From contig QHPW01000407.1 of assembly GCA_003219675.1 (NCBI GenBank), forward strand, positions 1 through 9,453: 9,453 nucleotides of DNA, given 5' to 3'. Below, piece after piece: positions 1-6,274 of the stretch. The notes under the pieces are model-generated. The model saw nothing but the letters and a program-made list of their open reading frames with translations. It made no database searches and had not been told where the DNA came from. Position 1 is the stretch's first letter. Each line of letters begins with the position of its first letter. A program made the position numbers and the translations under genes. This DNA is from Verrucomicrobiota bacterium. GTDB lineage: Bacteria; Verrucomicrobiota; Verrucomicrobiia; Limisphaerales; AV2.

Positions 1-42
1 TGGATCTGGTTGTCGCGGGTTCAAATCCCGTCGGCCACCCCA
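1..42 (+). tRNA. tRNA-His, 3' part (5' end outside window)
   Basis: This is the 3' half of a tRNA cut by the window edge. Bases 1-2 (TG) are the last two anticodon bases, and 3-4 (GA) finish the anticodon loop. Bases 5-9 are the 3' strand of the anticodon stem and 10-14 a five-base variable loop. Bases 15-31 are a T arm with a TTCAAAT loop and a five-pair stem (one G-U pair). Bases 32-38 are the acceptor 3' strand, 39 is the discriminator C, and 40-42 are an encoded CCA. An anticodon ending in TG reads CAN codons, so the tRNA is His or Gln. A C at position 73 is the hallmark of bacterial tRNA-His, and the whole 3' half resembles the E. coli tRNA-His layout. The first anticodon base is not visible, so GTG is inferred. 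Confidence 0.9.
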
Positions 43-497
43 TCTCCTCCGTCCGTAATGTGACTGCGAGGATTCCTTGTGTGTGTTTCCTACCAATTTG
101 AGAAACCCGGAAGAACTTCTCGGCTTTGGTCTCTTGGAGTAACAATGCCGCCCACCCGTGAGGAGGCAGGCATCCGCCCCGGGCACGGTCCCACGCGCCG
201 GCTGTCGGCCCTTCGAGCCAATGTGAGGGTCGGCCTTTGGTTGATCTGGGCGATGGCCATCGGCCCGGCGGCCGATGTAATATGACTTCGGGAGCAGTGG
301 CCGCTCCGAATCTCGAGACGTGCCGGAGAGGCGCTGATTGTGCGGTGAACCCTTCGCGTCTCGGCGGTTTCATTTTTTCACCGCGGAGGCGCGAAGACCG
401 CAGAGAGGATTGTGACCCGAAACGAGCCAGGCCGGTTGGCGCCAGCGGTCTGGTTCGGCGATAGCTCTGTAAATCGAATCAAGTCATCGATCGCTTC
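43..497. other. Intergenic region without a convincing gene
   Basis: This 455-base stretch separates the tRNA from the convergent WD40 gene. Its short open frames lack recognisable protein features, and none has a clear ribosome-binding site. It holds a perfect 12-base palindrome (251-262) followed by an overlapping stem of 7 pairs (258-264 with 271-277). It also has a short hairpin (364-368 with 380-384) and a purine-rich tract around 380-409 that resembles the 'ccgcagagacgcagag' words scattered between genes in many environmental bacteria. No T-rich tract follows any hairpin, so I do not call a terminator. Confidence 0.6.
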
Positions 498-1529
498 TTA
501 CCGCGCCCCTTTCAAAAGCGTCGAAACCTCCCAGACTTTTAACGTCCCGTCCCGGCTTCCCGCCGCTACACGCCGGCCGTCCGGCGAGCAGGCGACACTC
601 AACACTTCGCCGGTGTGCTCGAGTGTCGCGAGCAGTTGGCCGGTTCGTGCGTCCCATAATTTCACCTGCCCCGGTTTGTCCCAGTCGCCGTCTCCTGAGA
701 TCAATGTCTTCCCATCCGCGGTAAACGCGAGCGACCACACGTCGCTTTCATGCCCTTTGAAACCGGCTCGCTCCTTTCCATCCAACCACAATTTGACGAT
801 CCCGTAACGAATTCCTGCGGCCAGCATTTTGCCGTCGGGCGAAATCGCAACCGAACGCACCTCTGCATCTGTGGCGCGCAGGGTGGTCTTCACTCGCTGA
901 GCCCGCACGTCCCACACCTTGACTGTTCCATCGGAACTTCCCGAGATCAGCGCCGCGCCATCGGGACTGAACGCAATGGAGTTGACCCACGATTTGTGTC
1001 CCCGAAACGTGCCTTGCAACTCCCCCGTGTCCACGCTCCAAAGCCTCACCGTCGTGTCGAGGCTGGAGGTGGCCAGTGCACTTCCGTCCGGACTGAAGGC
1101 CACGCTCATCACTGCACCGCGATGGCCATGCAATGTGGAACGCAATCGAGACGAGCCGACGTCCCACAGACACGCGGTGTGATCGTAACTGCCCGTGGCC
1201 AGGGTCTTCCCATCGGGCGCGAAGCCGACCGCGACGACATAGTCGCGGTGGCCGGTGAGCACGGCGATTTCCTCTCCACTGTTCGCATCCCGAAGTCGCG
1301 CGGTCCTGTCTGAGCACGCGTTGGCCAGCCGCTTGCCGTCAGGGCTGAACGCCACGGAAGCAATCCATCCCGGCTGTTTCAACGAAAGTGGTTCGGCAGC
1401 GCCCGTCGATGGAGAAAGGCCTGTGAACCCAGCGGCTGACAGACTGGCGCAAACAAGGCCTCGCAGCGCGACCGATCTCCTGATTCGTCCGGGACTGCAA
1501 CCGCGCGATGTGAGTTCGAGTCCCGGCAT
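498..1529 (-). CDS. Exported WD40-repeat beta-propeller protein
   Basis: This 343-residue protein consists almost entirely of WD40 repeats. Seven blades can be counted at about residues 50-82, 88-124, 130-166, 172-208, 214-249, 256-293 and 299-335. Each has an SVAFSPDG-like turn and most end in LWD, VWD or a variant; blade 1 ends in LRD, lacking the Trp. Seven blades make one closed propeller, so the domain looks complete. Residues 16-45 (Arg-rich, then hydrophobic, then small residues ending GAA) look like a signal peptide, which suggests export. WD40 propellers are protein-interaction platforms, and nothing here points to catalysis. The ATG follows AGGA at a short distance, and no other usable start precedes the signal. 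The first 15 residues are an odd addition for a signal peptide, so the start is less sure than the rest. It is the last gene of a three-gene operon, 6 nt after the stop of its neighbour. Confidence 0.9.
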   Translation of the reverse strand: MPGLELTSRGCSPGRIRRSVALRGLVCASLSAAGFTGLSPSTGAAEPLSLKQPGWIASVAFSPDGKRLANACSDRTARLRDANSGEEIAVLTGHRDYVVAVGFAPDGKTLATGSYDHTACLWDVGSSRLRSTLHGHRGAVMSVAFSPDGSALATSSLDTTVRLWSVDTGELQGTFRGHKSWVNSIAFSPDGAALISGSSDGTVKVWDVRAQRVKTTLRATDAEVRSVAISPDGKMLAAGIRYGIVKLWLDGKERAGFKGHESDVWSLAFTADGKTLISGDGDWDKPGQVKLWDARTGQLLATLEHTGEVLSVACSPDGRRVAAGSRDGTLKVWEVSTLLKGAR

Positions 1530-1535
1530 CGGTCC

Positions 1536-2570
1536 TCATTCGGGCAACGGCATCAAGTGGCCCCACGATAACAGGCGCGCGTCCTGCGGCAGCGGAGTCC
1601 TCGGCTTCAAAAAGCCTCCCATCACCAGCACCCCGACTTGAAAATAGTTCGCATCCGCATCCGAAGAGGAACCTGGGAAATGTCCGAAACCGCCGTCGGG
1701 ATTGCGACAGGTCAAAGCCCAGTGCACTGCTTTCTCGATGGCCTGGCGGCAGGCTTCACGGCCGTGGCACAGTTGCCGCAAAGTGAACACGGCGTCGAAC
1801 GTCGCGTGCCGGTCGCGCGAAGGCATATTGAGCAGCCAGCTTCCGTCCGCCTTCTGATCGCGAAGCGTCCGCTCCAGAATCTGGGCGGCCATGGGAACAG
1901 GTTCACCGATCAATCGATAATAATGAACCGCGTGAAAAGTCGCGGCGATGTGTTCGTTCAGATAACCGTCCGCGGCCTGGACCATCGTGGCGCGAATTCG
2001 GCGATCGGCTTCGCGAGGAATCGATTGCCCCCAGGCCAGATAAGCCAGAGGAAAGAAACTGGTCGAGTAAGCCGGCAGCGTTTTGTAGTCCTGCTGCAAA
2101 ATCTCCTCAAAGACCGGGAGCGGATTGTAGCGGGGCCTCAGCCCCAGGGAACGCAACGCCACGATCCCCTGCGTCGTATTATAGACGCGACCCTCCGCAG
2201 AGTTCGGATCGACCGTGCCGGCAACATTGAAGAAACCCCCGTTCTCCCGCTGGCGCGAAAGTAAGAGCTGAATGGTTTGTTTCTCGCGCGGCAATTTCCA
2301 GCCAAAGCTCTTGTGGATCGTCACGGCGTAGGTCACCGGCGCCAGGTCGCTATAGACGCTGTCGGACACGCCGCGGTAGTCGGGATCGATTCCCGGCAAA
2401 AACGAACCGTCAGACCGACTGGTCTTGGCGTAGAATTTGCGAAGCCCCGAAAGCACTTCATTCGGAGAAACGCGCGGAGATTCGGCCCGGACCCCGACAA
2501 CGAGCGCGCCCAAGCCGAGGGCCAGAAGCGCCGCGCGACATCGTCGCGAAATTGAATTCTGAAATCTCAC
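1536..2570 (-). CDS. Exported prenyltransferase/squalene-oxidase-repeat (alpha-toroid) protein
   Basis: With a GTG start at 2570 the product is 344 residues. Residues 9-29 (Arg-Arg, a hydrophobic Leu/Ala/Gly/Val stretch, then VRA before Glu) form a good signal peptide, with likely cleavage after residue 29. The mature part has the helical repeats of the prenyltransferase/squalene-cyclase toroid, seen in the turns QRENGGFF (107-114), QKADGSWL (239-246) and NPDGGFGHF (290-298). I see no DxDD cyclase motif, so terpene cyclisation is not supported; the fold also serves binding proteins. The frame stays open upstream as far as 3161, but that part lies inside the DUF1080 gene in another frame. The GTG sits just before the signal peptide, with a weak GGGA upstream. 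It is the middle gene of the operon, 32 nt after the DUF1080 gene and 6 nt before the WD40 gene. Confidence 0.85.
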   Translation of the reverse strand: MRFQNSISRRCRAALLALGLGALVVGVRAESPRVSPNEVLSGLRKFYAKTSRSDGSFLPGIDPDYRGVSDSVYSDLAPVTYAVTIHKSFGWKLPREKQTIQLLLSRQRENGGFFNVAGTVDPNSAEGRVYNTTQGIVALRSLGLRPRYNPLPVFEEILQQDYKTLPAYSTSFFPLAYLAWGQSIPREADRRIRATMVQAADGYLNEHIAATFHAVHYYRLIGEPVPMAAQILERTLRDQKADGSWLLNMPSRDRHATFDAVFTLRQLCHGREACRQAIEKAVHWALTCRNPDGGFGHFPGSSSDADANYFQVGVLVMGGFLKPRTPLPQDARLLSWGHLMPLPE

Positions 2571-2602
2571 AAGTCGAATCCCGTCAACCAGGCCGCGCCT
2601 TC

Positions 2603-3928
2603 TCAATCCAGCCTTTTGACGTAAATATTCGCGAACTGGATCGGATCCCCGTGATGCTGGAGCGCGATTCGTCCGCGCTTTGGGACCTCGGGCAATCGCG
2701 CGTCCCCGATGACAGTCTGTCCGTTGAGATTCACGGTCAATCGGTCGCCCTTCATGGTGATCACAAAACGATTCCATTGACCGATGGGTTTGTCGGCGTT
2801 CAGCTTCGGAGTCACGGCAGCGCGAACTGCGGACGGCAGGTTTTGGTCGGTGCGATAACCCCAGACTTCGCCCGAGCCACTCGGCCAACAGCAGATGTTG
2901 ACCTGACTCTTGCTGTTCCCGCGCAGATAAATCCCGCTGTCCCCCGCATCGGGCACTTCGGCCTCTTTCGGCTTTCCTTGATCGTCCGTGGCGTACTCGC
3001 CGTTCGGCAGGATGACCGGGCGCATTCGTTTGGTCCCTTTCGCGGTCCAGCGCCAGTCGCAAATCAGCACGAAGTCGCCATACTCCTCCTCGGACCAAAG
3101 GTGCTTGTCCGGCGCTTCGCTCTTGCCATCGTATTCGAGAATCCAATCCTTCGGTTGCCAATGCCCTTTATGCCCGGCTTCCTGTTTCCAGCCGTTCAGA
3201 TCAATGCCGCTGTAAAGTGATTTGAAGCCTTCCGCCAGCGGCGCGATTTCATTTGGCTTCGGATTCGTGGAAGGCAGTTCCTTGATGCGCAGGTTGCGGA
3301 AGTGGCACTGGGACCCTTCCGATTCGAGGCAGATGTAGCCCTGGCGCGGCTGCGACTCGCTTCCGCCCGAAACCACCTTGCCGTTCACCGCCAGCTTGAT
3401 GACTCCATTGCTGCACACCACGTGGTAATGGTTCCATTCGCCCGCAGGTTTGGCTCGCCATTCGCTGGGAAGACACCGCATCCAGCCCTTGGGATGCGGG
3501 CGGTCCGGCTTGAACGTCGCCCCATGGATCGAGAACAGGTCGCCGTGGCTGGTGTAATCGTCCGAGTTCCGGCCGTCCAAAATTTGCACCTCGATCGCGC
3601 GGGTAAACGGCACGCCGGGAGCGGTGATGGGATCCGCCCAAACGAACAACCCGGCATTGCCGCCTGGCGCCAGGTGGCGCCACTCCAGCTCCAGTTCGAA
3701 GTTTTCGTATTGCCTCTCCGTGCGCATGACGCCGGTCGGAACGCCCGTGGAAACAATCATTCCGTCGCGCACAGAAAACGTGTTCGGCGCGCAATTCACG
3801 TTCACCCAGCCGGAGAGGTCCTTGCCGTTGAAGAGCGGAAGCCAACCCTGTTCAATTGCCCCTGCCTGCAACAGCCCGAGGCAGACGATGAATCCGCCAA
3901 CGATCATAATAATTCTTCGAGATCTCAT
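2603..3928 (-). CDS. Exported tandem DUF1080 (3-keto-disaccharide hydrolase-like) protein
   Basis: With the ATG at 3928 the product is 441 residues. Residues 1-24 form a signal peptide (MRSRR, a hydrophobic core, then QAGA). Two DUF1080 domains follow. Domain 1 (about 30-218) opens with PLFNGKDLSGW and has NAGLFVW, EVQILDG, GEWNHYHV and FRNLRIKEL. Domain 2 (about 236-440) opens with SLYSGIDLNGW and has DSGIYLRG, GQWNRFVI, IALQHHG and FANIYVKRL. DUF1080 is a concanavalin-like sandwich fold, abundant in Planctomycetes and Verrucomicrobia; some members hydrolyse 3-keto-glycosides. Two domains in one chain is less common than one. The frame extends upstream to an ATG at 3985, but starting at 3928 places the signal peptide at the N-terminus, with GGAA just upstream. 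It is the first gene of the operon, so the promoter should lie in 3929-4197. Substrate and activity are unknown. Confidence 0.9.
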   Translation of the reverse strand: MRSRRIIMIVGGFIVCLGLLQAGAIEQGWLPLFNGKDLSGWVNVNCAPNTFSVRDGMIVSTGVPTGVMRTERQYENFELELEWRHLAPGGNAGLFVWADPITAPGVPFTRAIEVQILDGRNSDDYTSHGDLFSIHGATFKPDRPHPKGWMRCLPSEWRAKPAGEWNHYHVVCSNGVIKLAVNGKVVSGGSESQPRQGYICLESEGSQCHFRNLRIKELPSTNPKPNEIAPLAEGFKSLYSGIDLNGWKQEAGHKGHWQPKDWILEYDGKSEAPDKHLWSEEEYGDFVLICDWRWTAKGTKRMRPVILPNGEYATDDQGKPKEAEVPDAGDSGIYLRGNSKSQVNICCWPSGSGEVWGYRTDQNLPSAVRAAVTPKLNADKPIGQWNRFVITMKGDRLTVNLNGQTVIGDARLPEVPKRGRIALQHHGDPIQFANIYVKRLD

Positions 3929-4080
3929 AATTTCCGGCAGTGCGCGATCCAGATTTGATTTCGTGTCATCATCAACGCCGCGCATCCATTTTCAAGGAAA
4001 GTCTTGCCGGCCTTTTCTGCCGTTGCCTTTGATTCTCCCCCGACAGTAGAATGGCGGCCGTTGACCCACGAACACCAAAG

Positions 4081-4102
4081 GGCGGGCTGTCCTCAGCCCG
4101 CC
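4081..4102. repeat. GC-rich hairpin, first copy
   Basis: A perfect inverted repeat with 8-base arms, GGCGGGCT (4081-4088) and AGCCCGCC (4095-4102), around a six-base loop. The same two arms recur at 4116-4137 with a different loop, so this is one of two tandem copies. No T-tract follows it. Confidence 0.85.
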
Positions 4103-4110
4103 GCACCAAA

Positions 4111-4168
4111 GGTAGGGCGGGCTGTGCCCAGCCCGCCGCGCAGCGCGATGAGGAAATCGCGCCCTACC
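4111..4168. repeat. Compound palindromic element (two hairpins in an outer inverted repeat)
   Basis: The outer arms GGTAGGGCG (4111-4119) and CGCCCTACC (4160-4168) are perfect complements. Inside lie two hairpins: GGCGGGCT/AGCCCGCC (4116-4123 with 4130-4137) and GCGCGAT/ATCGCGC (4143-4149 with 4156-4162). The outer arms share bases with the inner stems, so it can fold as one long stem or as two hairpins. This layout matches REPIN-like dispersed bacterial repeats (two REP hairpins facing each other). It ends 29 bases before the start codon of the molybdoenzyme gene, so it lies in that gene's leader or promoter region. Confidence 0.8.
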
Positions 4169-4197
4169 CGAGAATTCGAACGCGTCGCGAAAGTTTT

Positions 4198-5460
4198 ATG
4201 AATCGGAACGTGGAAGGTCCCCTTTTCCACCATCAGCAGTTGACGCGCCGGTATTTTATCCGCATGGGCGCGGCGGGTGCTGCCGCGCTGGGGTTTTGGC
4301 CGCTGCCCGCCGGCGCTGATCCGCCCGCGCCCGAACTGGTCAAGGCCCTCGAAACGCTCGAACCGTATTTCACGCCTCCGGAGAAATTCCGCGACGTGTC
4401 GCGCGGCAAGCCCTTGCCTCACTCGCTGTCCGAGGCGAAAAAACGCGCGGTCGGCCTGACGCGCGAGACCTGGAGACTCGAAGTCGTCTCCGATCCCGAC
4501 AACCCGGCAACGATTCGCCGCCCGCTCACACAGAAGGACGGAACCGCGCTCGATTTCGATGGACTCATGAAGCTCGCCGAAAAACACGCCGTCCGATTTG
4601 CGAAGGTGATGACCTGTCTGAACATTGGTTGCCCGCTCGGTATGGGTATTTGGGAGGGCGTGCCGCTCCGCGAAGTGATCTGGCTCACCCAACCGCGCGA
4701 GAACCTGCGACGCGTGTTTTACCACGGCTACCACAACGACGACCCGCGGCAGATGTTCCGCAGCTCGTTGCCGATCAGCCGCGTCCTCGAAGACCCGTTC
4801 GATCTACCGCCAGTGATCCTGTGCTACAAGCTCAACGGTCAGTGGCTCGACAGCGAGCGCGGGGGGCCGGTGCGCGTGGTCGTGCCCGAAGCTTACGGCT
4901 TCAAATCGATCAAGTGGCTCACGCACGTCGTGCTCACAAACCTTTATCATGCCAACGACACCTACGCCGAAGGCAACAACGATGTCGATAGTTGGCTCAA
5001 GACCTTTGCAGCGACGCTCTCTGTCCCGCGCAGCGTGGAAGCCGGCGAATCGATCCCGGTCACCGGCTACGCTCAAGTCGGCTTGGCCGGGCTGTCGAAG
5101 GTGCAGGTCTGGATTCAATCCAACGCCATCGAGCAGCCCGCCGAGGACCGTTCCTTTTCCAATGCGCCCTGGATCGATGCCCAGGTCCTCCTGCCGCCGA
5201 AGCATTGGGGCGCCTTGCCGGGAGGGAAGATCCCTTCGAACACTCTGGGCTTTGACCCCGCGACCGGCCAGACGCGCGCGTGGCCGATGCGGCTGGCGAA
5301 AGCGCATTGGGCCGCGCTGCTCACCGGGCTGCCCACAGGCGAATACACCTTGCGCTGTCGCACCATCGACGAGAAAGGCAACGCCCAACCCATGCCGCGC
5401 CCGTTCCAAAAATCCGGCCACTCTGCGATCGAGACGGTCGACATCACTGTGAAGTCATGA
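4198..5460 (+). CDS. Tat-exported molybdopterin oxidoreductase, sulfite-oxidase family
   Basis: The product is 420 residues from the ATG at 4198. Residues 16-40 form a Tat signal (TRRYFIRMG, an Ala/Gly-rich core, then PAGA), as expected for a protein exported folded with its cofactor. The Moco-binding domain spans about 90-270. MTCLNIG (138-144) puts Cys140 at the place of the cysteine that ligates molybdenum, followed by WEGVPLREV (152-160), a hallmark of the family. LNGQWLDSERGGPVRVVVP (212-230) and GFKSIKWL (234-241) are the family's usual cofactor-pocket segments. Residues 275-420 fit the Ig-like dimerisation domain. Family members oxidise sulfite or reduce oxidised sulfur compounds; the substrate here is unknown. 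There is no heme domain and no cytochrome or YedZ-like partner nearby. The open frame continues upstream to 4051 through palindromic repeats, but the start at 4198 places the Tat signal correctly. The ribosome-binding site (GAAAG) is weak. Confidence 0.9.
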   Translation: MNRNVEGPLFHHQQLTRRYFIRMGAAGAAALGFWPLPAGADPPAPELVKALETLEPYFTPPEKFRDVSRGKPLPHSLSEAKKRAVGLTRETWRLEVVSDPDNPATIRRPLTQKDGTALDFDGLMKLAEKHAVRFAKVMTCLNIGCPLGMGIWEGVPLREVIWLTQPRENLRRVFYHGYHNDDPRQMFRSSLPISRVLEDPFDLPPVILCYKLNGQWLDSERGGPVRVVVPEAYGFKSIKWLTHVVLTNLYHANDTYAEGNNDVDSWLKTFAATLSVPRSVEAGESIPVTGYAQVGLAGLSKVQVWIQSNAIEQPAEDRSFSNAPWIDAQVLLPPKHWGALPGGKIPSNTLGFDPATGQTRAWPMRLAKAHWAALLTGLPTGEYTLRCRTIDEKGNAQPMPRPFQKSGHSAIETVDITVKS

Positions 5461-5676
5461 GGACGCTTCAACAGGCATCCGGCGTTCCAAAACGCACGGA
5501 ACGGAACTTGCCAGGCAATTCGAGTTGTGCAAGAAATCAAGCCCGTCGGTAGTGTCCCTAATTTCCCTCCCGTGGGTGCCCCGCTGCCGCGGCGCACGGC
5601 GGTGCCGCAGCACCGCCGCCACCAGATTAGGACACTCCCAGCCCGTTTATCGAACAACCTAAACACAAGGCATCCT
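5461..5676. other. Intergenic region with palindromic element
   Basis: This 216-base gap separates the molybdoenzyme and VOC genes, both on the plus strand. Most of it is the palindromic element at 5551-5636. The rest has no gene-like features. The gap and the element argue against the two genes sharing a simple operon. Confidence 0.6.
5551..5636. repeat. Palindromic element with AGTGTCC outer arms
   Basis: The outer arms are agtgtccctaat (5551-5562) and attaggacact (5626-5636). They are complementary over 11 pairs with one bulged C. The best inner hairpin is a perfect 9-pair stem, CGGCGGTGC (5597-5605) with GCACCGCCG (5610-5618), around a CGCA loop. A weaker GC-rich fold occupies 5576-5597. 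There is no T-tract after the stem, so it looks more like a dispersed repeat than a simple terminator. Confidence 0.75.
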
Positions 5677-6051
5677 ATGAGCAAAGGCAACACCCTCTGT
5701 TGGACAGATATTCCCGTCAACAACCTTGATCGAGCCATTCAGTTTTATTCCGCGGTCCTTGGCACAGCCGTGATCAAACAGTCGATGCCAGGGAGCGATT
5801 TTGGTCTGCTGCCCCATGCCAACGAAAGTGTCTCCGGATGCCTGGTCCAGATGGAAGATAACAAGCCGTCCGAGCATGGCCCGCTGGTTTATCTGAGCGT
5901 CGAGGGCCGGCTGGATGACGCGGTTCGAGCTGTCCAGAAGGGCGGCGGAAAAGTTCTCAAGGACAAACACCCCATCGGACCCTATGGCTTTCGCGCGGTC
6001 ATCCGTGATTCCGAAGGCAACCGGATCGCGCTGCATTCGCAGACGGCCTGA
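5677..6051 (+). CDS. VOC-superfamily (glyoxalase/bleomycin-resistance fold) protein
   Basis: The product is 124 residues, the usual size of a single-domain vicinal-oxygen-chelate protein. Two beta-alpha-beta-beta-beta modules can be traced. The first (about 5-60) begins CWTDIPVNNLDRAIQFYSAVLG. The second (about 68-121) has LVYLSVEGRLDDAVRAVQKGGG and ends with GFRAVIRDSEGNRIALHS. This pattern resembles the COG3324 group, whose members are mostly uncharacterised. Possible metal ligands are not clear enough to name. The ATG at 5677 follows AAGG at suitable spacing. The frame stays open upstream to 5527, but that part crosses a palindromic repeat and has no domain content. There is no signal peptide, so it should be cytoplasmic. 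The product could equally be an enzyme or a small-molecule-binding protein. Confidence 0.85.
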   Translation: MSKGNTLCWTDIPVNNLDRAIQFYSAVLGTAVIKQSMPGSDFGLLPHANESVSGCLVQMEDNKPSEHGPLVYLSVEGRLDDAVRAVQKGGGKVLKDKHPIGPYGFRAVIRDSEGNRIALHSQTA

Positions 6052-6274
6052 CCTGGATATTTCAGAGCGCGCCTAGCCGGCGACGTAAGGAGGCGGACAG
6101 AAATGGGCATCGCGACGGTCCACCTCCTCACGTCGGTGGCTACAAACTGTTGTGATTTCATGCGGAGTATGAAATAACCGCGCTAAGAGTCGCGCTGCAG
6201 CCGGGTTTTTCATCTTGGAATGAAGGCGGCTGTGTGTCGCCGGGGATTTGGTCCGTTGACCTGGCATCGAGCGC
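6052..6274. other. Intergenic region with a long inverted repeat
   Basis: This 223-base gap lies between two plus-strand genes. It holds the 25-base inverted repeat at 6074-6142 and a smaller palindrome, ATTTCAT (6155-6161) with ATGAAAT (6169-6175), a possible operator-like site. A minus-strand frame of 67 codons covers most of the gap, but it has no protein features or ribosome-binding site that I would trust. Confidence 0.55.
6074..6142. repeat. Imperfect 25-base inverted repeat
   Basis: The arms 6074-6098 and 6118-6142 are complementary at 21 of 25 positions around a 19-base loop. The core is CGACGT, one unpaired position, then AGGAGG. It begins 22 bases after the VOC gene stop codon. No T-tract follows, so it is either a dispersed repeat or a structure that stabilises the 3' end of the VOC transcript. 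Its stem differs from the other palindromic elements in the window. Confidence 0.8.

Larger units (their letters stand above)
3929..4197. other. Divergent intergenic region with hairpin repeats
   Basis: This region separates the leftward DUF1080 operon from the rightward molybdoenzyme gene and should carry both promoters. I could not identify convincing -35/-10 pairs by eye. Its right half (4081-4168) is filled with palindromic sequence, described separately. Open frames that cross it, on both strands, are in-frame extensions of the flanking genes and have no support of their own. Confidence 0.6.

Noticed and set aside
251..277. Nested palindromes as a possible terminator of the tRNA transcript or an attachment site
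   Set aside because: There is no T-tract, the distance from the tRNA is over 200 bases, and no duplicate of the tRNA 3' end or integrase gene is visible.
412..1313. Plus-strand frames opposite the WD40 gene
   Set aside because: They are shadows of the WD40 repeats in a high-GC gene; the minus-strand frame has seven clear blades.
1508..1530. TGAGTTCGAGTCCCGG, resembling a tRNA T arm
   Set aside because: The bases flanking the TTCGAGT loop do not pair into a T stem and no other tRNA arms are present.
2571..3161. N-terminal extension of the toroid protein frame to an ATG at 3161
   Set aside because: It lies within the DUF1080 gene in another frame, has no domain content, and would bury the clear signal peptide after GTG 2570.
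4051..4197. In-frame extension of the molybdoenzyme to an ATG at 4051
   Set aside because: It is encoded by palindromic repeats and places the Tat motif more than 60 residues from the N-terminus.
5527..5676. In-frame extension of the VOC protein to 5527
   Set aside because: It crosses the palindromic element at 5551-5636, and the ATG at 5677 has a proper AAGG site.
5115..5738. Minus-strand frame of 207 codons
   Set aside because: It is antisense to the end of the molybdoenzyme gene, crosses a repeat and resembles no protein family.
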